The notes under the pieces: generated by a model
The model's input: only the letters and a program-made list of their open reading frames with translations
What the model was told of the DNA's origin: nothing
The model's database searches: none
Made by a program: the position numbers and the translations under genes
From: Rhizobium sp. TH2
Lineage (GTDB): Bacteria; Pseudomonadota; Alphaproteobacteria; Rhizobiales; Rhizobiaceae
Length of the DNA stretch: 64,000 nt
Assembly (NCBI RefSeq): GCF_024707525.1
Contig: NZ_CP062233.1
Location: forward strand, 159,175 to 223,174
Reading direction: 5' to 3'
Part shown: positions 51,375-59,015 of the stretch, piece by piece
How the letters are laid out: each line of letters opens with the position of its first letter
Position numbering within the stretch: position 1 is the first letter of the stretch

Positions 51375-51689
51375 TCAATTCGGCAGAATGATCGTTTGAG
51401 AGTTATCGTTGGCAGGGTTGAGGAGCTTGTATCCGCCGGCGGTGAGATAGACCTGGTCGTCCGTCGTATGAATCCATCCGTTTGAGCTGGCATGGATGAT
51501 GGCGTTTTCCAGCTCGTCCAATCCCACGCCTTTGCCAAACGCATATTCCGCCAGATCGTCAACGCTGATGCGGTCCCCAGCCTCCATATCCAACAACTGC
51601 ATGCATTCCAGGACAAGGTGGCCGTGCTGGTTGGTTTCCACAATCGACTCCGGCTTGATGATTCCTGGGCTCTGAGATGCCGTCCACAC
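51375..51689 (-). CDS. Hypothetical protein, about 104 aa
   Basis: A GTG start at 51689 gives MWTASQSPGIIKPESIVETN. The core has MQLLDMEAGDRISVDDLAEY and NGWIHTTDDQVYLTAGGYKL, suggesting a winged-helix-like small protein. No ribosome-binding site decides the start. No family recognised. Confidence 0.5.
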   Translation of the reverse strand: MWTASQSPGIIKPESIVETNQHGHLVLECMQLLDMEAGDRISVDDLAEYAFGKGVGLDELENAIIHASSNGWIHTTDDQVYLTAGGYKLLNPANDNSQTIILPN

Positions 51690-51749
51690 GCTGCGGACCA
51701 GCGCGGACTGTGAGGCCCGGCATTTCTCGCTCCGGTCTTGGAATTGCGC

Positions 51750-51956
51750 TTAAGCCTGCAGATTGTCAGCCGACATCTTGCCGGACTTGCGGTCCTTGAC
51801 CAGTTCATAGCTGATCTTCTGGCCATCGTTGAGGCCGCGCATTCCGGCCCGCTCGACAGCGGAAATATGCACGAAGACATCGGTGCTGCCGTCATCCGGT
51901 TGGATGAAGCCAAAGCCCTTCGTTGCATTGAACCATTTGACGGTACCAGTGGCCAT
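51750..51956 (-). CDS. cspA: Cold-shock protein, 68 aa
   Basis: [20 protein letters not shown] contains RNP-1 (KGFGFI), and DVFVHIS contains RNP-2. The whole protein is one cold-shock domain that binds single-stranded RNA and DNA. GGAAG about seven bases upstream decides the start at 51956. Length is normal for the family. Confidence 0.95.
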   Translation of the reverse strand: MATGTVKWFNATKGFGFIQPDDGSTDVFVHISAVERAGMRGLNDGQKISYELVKDRKSGKMSADNLQA

Positions 51957-52283
51957 TCTTGTCTTCCCAGTGTCCTGCAGTGCTACCCCGTGCGGCACTG
52001 TCGTTTGCAGGCCGGCACCATGCTGCGATTTCCCACGGGATGCAACCCAGGTCGACCCACGTCATCCGCACTCGAGACGCCCCATGATACGCGTCCGCAT
52101 TGGCAGCCCCCCTTTCCAGCGACGAACTGCCTGAAACAAGAGGCACGCCAGCAGCCTCCTTGCAACGCTTCGCACTTGTCTCGGCGCGAGACGGGCACGT
52201 CGAAGGCCCCGACGTCTTCAAAATGTCGCAAGCCAATCGTTATCCTCAACGCGCGTTGAAACGAGCATGTGGAGGGATCTGAG

Positions 52284-52502
52284 ATGTTCTTGAGCACGGA
52301 CGACATCGTGGCTCTGCACAGCCAGGTTTCGGAGCTCTACCGCGCCATCGTCCATCAGGAACGCGTCCTTGCCGAACTGCAGCGGCTCGGCGAGCCCACG
52401 GCGCTCGCGGAGAAGTTCCTCGCGCGCCTGCAGGCCCAGCTCGCCGAGCGTCAGGTCCATCTGGACAGCCTGACGAACAGCGCGGCCAACGAAAACATCT
52501 GA
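52284..52502 (+). CDS. Small helical protein, 72 aa (family E, copy 2)
   Basis: GGAGG lies upstream of the ATG at 52284 (MFLSTDDIVALHSQVSELYR). The middle, ERVLAELQRLGEPTALAEKF, and the end (AQLAERQVHLDSL) match the copy at 49349. Function unknown. Confidence 0.75.
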   Translation: MFLSTDDIVALHSQVSELYRAIVHQERVLAELQRLGEPTALAEKFLARLQAQLAERQVHLDSLTNSAANENI

Positions 52503-52817
52503 TGCATAAGTTGGATTGAAAAGGAGCCCGGTGCGGGAGGAGGTGCACCGAGCTCTGATTATGACCAGGCGGCTGGGAGGAGGAGTGCCGCTGGTCGCCG
52601 CAGCCGATCGGGAGGAGGTGATCGGCTACGAGAACAGTGTAATGCTGCGCTGCACCATTTTCAAGAGCTTTATGAACATCGCGCCCGCGCAGACAAAGCG
52701 ATTATGCAAAACCGCTGAAACCGAAACCAACTGCACTGGAGCAAGCCTTAGGCGGAAACCTACGCCGCCGATTGACTCATCTGTTCCCATTTGCTTGATT
52801 AGCCCCTGGAGGATGCC
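52503..52817. other. Intergenic stretch, no gene seen
   Basis: The open frame 52516-52863 has no clear start signal, and its translation does not look protein-like. Short purine-rich repeats (GGAGGAGG types) are present but look incidental. Confidence 0.35.
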
Positions 52818-52937
52818 ATGGTCTATGATTGGGATGGTCAGCGCACACGCCGTACACAGCTGATGCGGCTCACAGTTGCGGTGACCGTTGGCTTGGCTGT
52901 GCCGCTCGTGATCACCATGTGGTCTTACGTCAACTGA
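52818..52937 (+). CDS. Small membrane protein, 39 aa
   Basis: MVYDWDGQRTRRTQLMRLTV, then AVTVGLAVPLVITMWSYVN, has a basic N-terminus and one membrane helix. GGAGG six bases before the ATG is strong. The YDWDG start recalls small membrane proteins of rhizobia. Function unknown. Confidence 0.65.
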   Translation: MVYDWDGQRTRRTQLMRLTVAVTVGLAVPLVITMWSYVN

Positions 52938-53136
52938 ACGGCCTCTGGCTTCCGGTTACACTCGGATGACATGATGGGAAATGCGCGTACGCAAAACTCA
53001 ACGCGCGACCACATAGCTACACCGCCATCCGAGAAGAAATCGTAAATGACCGACGAGCCCCCTATCGAAACGATGGCCATCGAGAACCGCGGCGACGCTG
53101 ACCGACCCTCCCAGCCTGTGTACTGCTGGCGCGAAT

Positions 53137-54126
53137 TCAGGTTCGAAAGTAAATTTCTGTAGCTCGAAACCGCCCGTCTATTCGCTTGCACTGAACAATG
53201 ACGTCGATAGATATTCTCAGCAATCTGTCGATGTCTTCGCGGTCCAGATTGCGCCCGCCGTCGGATTCTTTCACGAGAAGCGTCAACTGCTGGAAGGCGA
53301 ACTCGGTGGAATCGGCATGAACGGTGGTGATCGATCCTGGGTGACCAGAGTTGACATTGCGGACGTAATAGAAGGCCGTGCCATCCCGCAATTCCTGCAG
53401 CAGAATGCGGTCCGGCCGCATTCGAAGGCACGATTCCAGTAGGTCTTTCGGCCCCACAGCCGAAATTCCTTGTGCGCCTTTCGAGTAGAACAGCCGAACG
53501 TGGTTGGGCTGCGGAATTTCGAGTTCGGGTGTGTCCTCTATCGAAATTATGCGCTCGTGCACCGGAATGTGCTTGATCAGCGCTTTCGAGAGCGTCGTCT
53601 TCGCCGATCCGGTGGCACCTGAGATGATGATATTCTTCCGGGCAATAACGGCTTCTCGCAGAAAATCCATGTAACGGCCGGTACGGTAGAGGGCCATCAA
53701 TCCCTGATCAGGCGTCGAGCTGCCTTCGTTGACTGATCGGGTCTCGGAGAAAAACGCCTTCTCCTCGAGGTCCTCCAGCGTGAAGGTTACCGAGGGCGGC
53801 TTTCGGATGGTGATACTGACCGTGTTCCTGGTAATTGCCGGTGGAATGACGATCTGGATCCGTTCATCGCCCGGGAGCGTGGCCGACAGGATTGGCCGTG
53901 TCTCATCAATGCGCTGATGGGAGAAGCTGGCTACGGCCCGGGCAAGGCGCATCAGCTTTTCGAAGGAAAGCGCCGGTAGATCGTGGGTCCGCCACCCACC
54001 GGCACCCTCCGTCAGCACCTGCCCAGGCCGATTTACGATGACTTCATAGAGCGTCGTGTCCTTTAAGAACGGCGAAAACGGTGCTAGCAGCTCACGCACG
54101 ACTGCCGCGTCAGGGCCCTCCGTCAT
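53137..54126 (-). CDS. virB11: VirB11-type secretion ATPase, 329 aa
   Basis: VirB11 is the traffic ATPase at the base of type IV secretion systems. The N-terminal domain (YEVIVNRPGQVLTE), the Asp box (IISIEDTPELEI) and the His box (SGHPGSITTVHAD) are present. The P-loop reads GATGSAKTT: the last Gly of GxxxxGK[ST] is Ala, which may weaken nucleotide binding. It is the last gene of the operon and lies eight bases after virB10. Confidence 0.93.
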   Translation of the reverse strand: MTEGPDAAVVRELLAPFSPFLKDTTLYEVIVNRPGQVLTEGAGGWRTHDLPALSFEKLMRLARAVASFSHQRIDETRPILSATLPGDERIQIVIPPAITRNTVSITIRKPPSVTFTLEDLEEKAFFSETRSVNEGSSTPDQGLMALYRTGRYMDFLREAVIARKNIIISGATGSAKTTLSKALIKHIPVHERIISIEDTPELEIPQPNHVRLFYSKGAQGISAVGPKDLLESCLRMRPDRILLQELRDGTAFYYVRNVNSGHPGSITTVHADSTEFAFQQLTLLVKESDGGRNLDREDIDRLLRISIDVIVQCKRIDGRFRATEIYFRT

Positions 54127-54134
54127 CTCCCGCT

Positions 54135-55307
54135 CTATTTCGTAACCAGCTTTGGCCGCGGGCTGAAGTCGCCGAGCACGGCCCGGTCATAGATCTTGCT
54201 ATTCGGTTCTGTCACCCGAAGGCTGTAGACGCCGGAAAAATCGAGATCGCGCGCCACGAAAATCGAGACGAGCTCGCCCTGGTGCTTAAGAAGTGTGGGA
54301 GGGATGTTGATCGATTGCTCGACAGCGATCGCCGCCGCCTGCTGACCTGCCGTGGTGGTGTTCTGGGCTTCGACATTGCTCTCCTGCATCTGGCTGCTTG
54401 CATAGCTCGTTGCGTCTCCGACGATTGACAACAGGATTGCGCTGCCGAAGCGCTCCCACCAATGGGTGTCGACATAACCATCGACGCCGGCCCGGCCCAA
54501 AGCGTCGGTGGCGGGGGATGCCAGCGTGACAATCACGCCCGTCGGAGTTTTGGCCCGGTTCCACAGAACGAACAGCCGCTTTTGTCCGCGCTGCAGTCCA
54601 CCCCGATATTCGCCGACAACCTGCGTGCCTTTTTCCATCAGCACCACACGGCCGTTATCGGAGAGGACGTCGCGATTGATGACGCAACTCGTAAAGCCAG
54701 GCTGGTCTGAAGACAGTGCCGTTTCCAAAATGCAAGGAATGGAGGTGCCCATCGCGACGACAAAGTCGCGATTTCCCAGCGTCCCGGCACGCGAACCCTC
54801 GAGCTGTGTGGGCCTCAACAAGCCGTTGAATTTTTGTTCCTCGCTGTTGGCCTGGGCATTCATGCTCGCTAGGTTACCGTCCATGGGAACGAACGGCTTA
54901 TCCTGCGACGTTGCGGTCTTGTCGCCATCGCGCTTCGTCGGGGTCTTCTGCCCGTTGAAAGCAATCACGGGTGCGCGCCTCGCGGCGTCAAGCAATGGAT
55001 CCTCCTCGGCCTTGACTTTTTCCGTGACCGCTGGCGCTGGCAGTTTCATCAGGGGTAATGCCCTGACCGGTTCGACCTTTTCCTTGGCAGGCTCGAAGTC
55101 GTTGGTTTGGCGAATGACAACCTTTTCAGGCTGAACAGTCTGCGCTTTCTCGCCGCTCATCGACCACAAAGCGAAGCCGACGAATGCCATGACGGCCAGT
55201 GCCACGGCGCCCCGCTTTAGAATGGGATTGTTGTCGATCCTTCTGCCCGCGACCGTCTCGGCTCTCTCGCCTGGTATGCGGTTATCGTCTTGCTCAACCA
55301 TGGCCAT
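54135..55307 (-). CDS. virB10: VirB10-type inner-to-outer membrane scaffold, 390 aa
   Basis: A cytoplasmic N-terminus, one membrane helix (GAVALAVMAFVGFALWS) and a proline-rich linker precede the conserved C-terminal TrbI-like domain (GSRAGTLGNRDFVVAMGTSI, then CVINRDVLSDNGRVVLMEKG). VirB10 links the inner-membrane complex to the outer-membrane pore with VirB7 and VirB9. Confidence 0.93.
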   Translation of the reverse strand: MAMVEQDDNRIPGERAETVAGRRIDNNPILKRGAVALAVMAFVGFALWSMSGEKAQTVQPEKVVIRQTNDFEPAKEKVEPVRALPLMKLPAPAVTEKVKAEEDPLLDAARRAPVIAFNGQKTPTKRDGDKTATSQDKPFVPMDGNLASMNAQANSEEQKFNGLLRPTQLEGSRAGTLGNRDFVVAMGTSIPCILETALSSDQPGFTSCVINRDVLSDNGRVVLMEKGTQVVGEYRGGLQRGQKRLFVLWNRAKTPTGVIVTLASPATDALGRAGVDGYVDTHWWERFGSAILLSIVGDATSYASSQMQESNVEAQNTTTAGQQAAAIAVEQSINIPPTLLKHQGELVSIFVARDLDFSGVYSLRVTEPNSKIYDRAVLGDFSPRPKLVTK

Positions 55308-55310
55308 CTC

Positions 55311-56165
55311 CTACTGAGCCGCGTCGGGATTGGTCTTGTCGATTCGTTCGACTGACGGGGACGTGGTGTTGGTGTCGGGATTGATGCCAACCCGATCATA
55401 AGCTTCGTTGAAGACGCAGAGCACGTCCCCGCCCCGGCGAAGAATGAACTTCCGGCTGATCGCGTGCACCAGGACCAGATTGCCGTCGACGGATTTCGGA
55501 ACGAGGGCTTCGCTGCCATCCGAGTTCTCGATATAGATCGCCGGCATTTCCTGATTGCCGACAAAGGCGAAGGTTGTGACCTTCCCGTTGTCGTAAACCG
55601 CTTGCGGTTCGAGCGCCTGCGACCCCTGTGCCGAATAGTGCCAGTTCCGTGGTCCGTAAGCTTCATGCAGTCCAAGGACGTTGTCAGCATTCTTTGCCTG
55701 CCTTGCCAGCGCCTTGGCGGCGGCCTGCTGACGCCGGAGCTCGGCTTCATCGGCCGGATAGCGGTACTTGACGTAGAAATAGGTGTTCTGACCGGTGGCG
55801 ACAGATCCATCGCGCACCGTTAACTCCATCTGGTAGCTGCGCGTCGATCCGTCCCGGCGCGATGTGACGACCGAGATATTGGTCACTGGCTGGTTTTCGC
55901 GTGGCTTGAGAAACAGGATATTGCCGGCAGGAGCGACCTCCCATGCGACACTGTTGCCGAGCGCTACATGGGCGATCTCCTCGTCGGCCGCGAATTCGAC
56001 CTGCACGGACGAGCGCAAAGAGCCGACGATCCTGGTGATGTTATAGGGTTGATAGCTGACAAAGCGGACCCGGCTGTCCTGGCTCGCACCTCTTGGAATC
56101 TCAAGGGCAGGAACTGTTGATGGCAAGGCGGACAGCAAGATGAGAAGAGCAACGGTTCGTTTCAA
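55311..56165 (-). CDS. virB9: VirB9-type outer-membrane complex protein, 284 aa
   Basis: A TTG at 56165, with GGAGG seven bases upstream and overlapping the virB8 stop (TTGA), is the likely start; the upstream frame is a run-through of virB8. A signal peptide (MKRTVALLILLSALPSTVPA) is followed by VRFVSYQPYNITRI, NYHYS-like NWHYS, and the end (PKSVDGNLVLVHAISRKFIL). VirB9 forms the core complex with VirB7 and VirB10. Confidence 0.92.
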   Translation of the reverse strand: MKRTVALLILLSALPSTVPALEIPRGASQDSRVRFVSYQPYNITRIVGSLRSSVQVEFAADEEIAHVALGNSVAWEVAPAGNILFLKPRENQPVTNISVVTSRRDGSTRSYQMELTVRDGSVATGQNTYFYVKYRYPADEAELRRQQAAAKALARQAKNADNVLGLHEAYGPRNWHYSAQGSQALEPQAVYDNGKVTTFAFVGNQEMPAIYIENSDGSEALVPKSVDGNLVLVHAISRKFILRRGGDVLCVFNEAYDRVGINPDTNTTSPSVERIDKTNPDAAQ

Positions 56166-56833
56166 TTGATCGCCTCCGGATCGGCCCGATATTCGCTGAC
56201 GGCAAATCCGAGGGGGTTCACCAGCCGGTCGGTCGAAGACATCGGTGCGTTTGCATAGGAAAAGGTGATCGTTGCGACCCAATGGGTTGTTCGGACTTCG
56301 TCGCCACGGGTTATTTTCCGGATATAGCGGACGGAAACCACTTTCGAATTGATCAGCGAGATCGAGGCGATGTTGATGCGCGCGATCGCGCTACGTCCAT
56401 AAATGTTTTGCGGGGAATCCGGATTACTGCCGCGATAGATTGCCGCGAACCGGGTCTGTTCAGCTTGCGTCGACAACAGGGCGACCGTCCGGAAATTTTG
56501 TTCGGCCTCGCTCCAAACGTAGCCCTCGCGGGCGCGAACGTATTTCGCGGCGAAGTATTTGGTGACGGCTTCATCGTAGGTTCCGGCACTCGACGTCAAC
56601 GCCGAAACAACATCGACGATGCCGGTTGAATTATCGACCCGCACGACAAAGGGCTCGACAGTCTTTAGCGGGGTCAGTCCTGCAATTGCGAAGATCGAAG
56701 CGCCGGCGACTATGCTGGCGACAATGGCGATCGACCAGGCAATGCGGTTCGACCGCTCCACCTGGAGCATACGATCCTGATCGAAACGCCGCGCCTTGTC
56801 GAAATAGCTTTTGAGATCGTCTCTTGTGATCAT
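56162..56833 (-). CDS. virB8: VirB8-type assembly protein, 223 aa
   Basis: The start at 56833 lies five bases after the virB7 stop. One membrane helix (NRIAWSIAIVASIVAGASIF) precedes a periplasmic NTF2-like domain (PLKTVEPFVVRVDNSTGIVD, YDEAVTKYFAAKYVRAREGY). VirB8 nucleates the inner-membrane complex. Length is normal. Confidence 0.92.
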   Translation of the reverse strand: MITRDDLKSYFDKARRFDQDRMLQVERSNRIAWSIAIVASIVAGASIFAIAGLTPLKTVEPFVVRVDNSTGIVDVVSALTSSAGTYDEAVTKYFAAKYVRAREGYVWSEAEQNFRTVALLSTQAEQTRFAAIYRGSNPDSPQNIYGRSAIARINIASISLINSKVVSVRYIRKITRGDEVRTTHWVATITFSYANAPMSSTDRLVNPLGFAVSEYRADPEAIN

Positions 56834-56838
56834 CTCGC

Positions 56839-57111
56839 TCACGCCTCGCAACGACGATAAGAGCGGGCACTATCGAAGTGAGCAAAGGCGGCCGGATCCT
56901 TTTCCTCGACATAAGACGCCGCCAGTTGGCCGGCTGTCGTCAACCTCGCATCAGCACGCTTCTGCGTCAGATTGCTGTTTTCTTCCCACTGCCACATCGC
57001 GCGATTGAGCGGCCGACGCGTGTAGCCGTCACATTTGGGCAAGGGGTATGTGAGCGATGCACAGCCGCTCAGTGTAGCTGCGATGAACAGCAGCGAAACT
57101 GTCTTGATCAT
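56839..57111 (-). CDS. virB7: VirB7-like lipoprotein, 90 aa
   Basis: A lipoprotein signal ends in LSGC. The mature part has SLTYPLPKCDGYTRRPLNRA and a helical tail. The position between virB6 and virB8 and the lipobox suggest VirB7, which is disulfide-linked to VirB9 in some systems. It is longer than the classical VirB7 of about 55 aa. Confidence 0.75.
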   Translation of the reverse strand: MIKTVSLLFIAATLSGCASLTYPLPKCDGYTRRPLNRAMWQWEENSNLTQKRADARLTTAGQLAASYVEEKDPAAFAHFDSARSYRRCEA

Positions 57112-57150
57112 GCGAGGTAAGCCTTCCTATTGATGATGCGAGCGTGGCTG

Positions 57151-58083
57151 CTAGCTGGAGCCTCTCGATCTGAATGTCTGCCCGACGGCACGGATGCCGC
57201 GTCCAGCAGCGCGGGCGCCATGAGAAGCGGCCCAGGAAAGCGTGCTTTCATGGGCATCGCGCGCCGCGCCATAACCATAGGTCAACGACGCGCCGCCGGC
57301 GGCAAGTGCCGCAGCGATGCCAGGCAGTTGGTAGAACACGTAGAGGGCGGCCAGGCAGATCGCGCAAAGCGCGATCGGCCGCATGAGAACGTCGCTATAG
57401 CCCTGGATCTGAGTAAAGGTCGTGTCGATCGAGGTGATCAGCAGCGAGCCGACCGCGACGACAAGGACCTGTAGGATCACGAAGTTTGCGAGCTGGCCGA
57501 TCCAGGCCTCGGTGAAACGCCGGGTTGATTGGAACATGGCGAGCGCCACGAAAATCGGGCCGATGGCAAGTACGATCGCCAGTGCCAGCCGTGCATAGAG
57601 TGAAACGATGTAACCGATCGCAGCCACGATGAAGCTCGCACCAATCACCATCATACCGCCGACGCCAGTGACGATATCGACCGGCCAGGCCGCGCGCGAC
57701 CAGATATCGGTGGCCGATGCCTGGCCCTTGTCGAGCAGGCTGTCAAAGGTCGAGGCGCTGGGCGCCGAGCCAGAATTCAACGCCTGGGAAATTTCCTGCG
57801 GCAGCGTGTTGAAGAAGATGTTCGTGACATAGGTCTGATATTCGCTGGAATTCTTGACCAGCATGACGATGATGGCGAGCTTGATCGCCCGGAATGCAAA
57901 ATCGAGGATCGGTTCCTGGACCGAGCCACGGAGCACGAGGTAGCCGTAAAGGACGACATACAGGGTGATTGCCGCCGTCAAGGGCCCGGTAACCCAGCCG
58001 GCGATGTTCGAGGTCCCCGTGGAGATGAATGTCTCCAAAGGCGTCCTGAACTGCCCGTCGACGAAGCTGAACACCTGGTACAT
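57151..58083 (-). CDS. virB6: VirB6-type polytopic membrane protein, 310 aa
   Basis: At least five membrane helices are seen (GPLTAAITLYVVLYGYLVLR, IGASFIVAAIGYIVSLYARL, LAIVLAIGPIFVALAMF). The conserved TrbL/VirB6 region with WIGQLANFVILQVLVVAVGS is present. The end is basic and Gly/Arg-rich. VirB6 is part of the substrate channel. Confidence 0.9.
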   Translation of the reverse strand: MYQVFSFVDGQFRTPLETFISTGTSNIAGWVTGPLTAAITLYVVLYGYLVLRGSVQEPILDFAFRAIKLAIIVMLVKNSSEYQTYVTNIFFNTLPQEISQALNSGSAPSASTFDSLLDKGQASATDIWSRAAWPVDIVTGVGGMMVIGASFIVAAIGYIVSLYARLALAIVLAIGPIFVALAMFQSTRRFTEAWIGQLANFVILQVLVVAVGSLLITSIDTTFTQIQGYSDVLMRPIALCAICLAALYVFYQLPGIAAALAAGGASLTYGYGAARDAHESTLSWAASHGARAAGRGIRAVGQTFRSRGSS

Positions 58084-58086
58084 CGC

Positions 58087-58320
58087 TCAACCTCCCAGCG
58101 ATTGCCGCATTTGCTCGAGACGAAGCTTGCCGTCGGCAGCCTCCGCATTTCTGCAGTTTGCGGTGTTGCGAAGCTCGCCGGGATTGTTGCGGCATTTGTC
58201 GATCAGCTCGGAGAGCAGGTTTTTGTCCGCCACGAGCTCGTCGACGGTATAGGACACCTCGGGCTGTTCCGAGCAACCCGATAGAACCAGTAAGGCGAGA
58301 TAGAGGGCAAGCTGTCTCAT
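58087..58320 (-). CDS. EexN-like lipoprotein, 77 aa
   Basis: A lipoprotein signal ends in LSGC. The mature part (EVSYTVDELVADKNLLSELI, then CRNNPGELRNTANCRNA) matches the EexN family of entry-exclusion lipoproteins, with paired Cys in CRNNPGEL and ANC. EexN acts at the recipient cell surface to block redundant transfer. It overlaps virB5 by ATGA. Its presence suggests a conjugation system. Confidence 0.75.
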   Translation of the reverse strand: MRQLALYLALLVLSGCSEQPEVSYTVDELVADKNLLSELIDKCRNNPGELRNTANCRNAEAADGKLRLEQMRQSLGG

Positions 58321-59015
58321 TGCAGGGCGGCCTTCATCGCGTCCATGCGCTGGCGCCAGTCCTCAGCCTTGCGTTGGTCATCCACTTGTACCTGCGCCTG
58401 CTGCACCATTTTCAGCCCTTCCATCCTGAGCACATCGTTCTGCAGGAAGGCCGTTTCGGCCTGAAGGCGTGCCTGCAGATCGGCGACATCCTTGGCGTCA
58501 CTGGCCGTGGAGATCTGCTGACGCAGTTGGTCGATGCCAGAGATACGCTTGGTCGCTGTGTCATAAATCTGCTGGCCGAGGGTCATCTGGCCGGCATTCT
58601 GGTTCTGGATGCGGGTCAGTTCCTGGGCGTAGAAATCGTCGGCGCTGGTGCGATAGGTCGAATTGTTCTCAAGGAAATTTGACGCCGAGTCACCAAAAGT
58701 GTCGGTGCTCTGCCCCTTGAGCAAGCTTTCGATTGCCGCAAAATCCGGCGGTAGCGCCTGGCGGACATCCGGATCGTTGAGCACGCTGGCGACTTCAGCC
58801 ATGTTGGTCAGCTTGTTCAGCGAACCATAAAGCTGTTGCGCCTGTTCGATCTGTTGGTTCAGGGCATCGAGCTGCGCCTTTAGTTGCACGATGCTTTCGA
58901 TCTGCTTGGCGATTGCGGTCTGGTCGATGACGGGAATTCCCTGTCCTGCAGCACCGCCCGCCGAAAGGATCAGGATCGTGGCCAGTGCCGCCCGCGAAAG
59001 TTGATATCCGGTCAT
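58317..59015 (-). CDS. virB5: VirB5-type pilus-tip protein, 232 aa
   Basis: A signal peptide (MTGYQLSRAALATILILSAG) is followed by a helical mature protein (IPVIDQTAIAKQIESIVQLK, LDALNQQIEQAQQLYGSLNK). This three-helix pattern is typical of VirB5 (TrbJ-like), the minor pilin at the pilus tip. It overlaps its neighbours by one to four bases. Confidence 0.9.
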   Translation of the reverse strand: MTGYQLSRAALATILILSAGGAAGQGIPVIDQTAIAKQIESIVQLKAQLDALNQQIEQAQQLYGSLNKLTNMAEVASVLNDPDVRQALPPDFAAIESLLKGQSTDTFGDSASNFLENNSTYRTSADDFYAQELTRIQNQNAGQMTLGQQIYDTATKRISGIDQLRQQISTASDAKDVADLQARLQAETAFLQNDVLRMEGLKMVQQAQVQVDDQRKAEDWRQRMDAMKAALQ

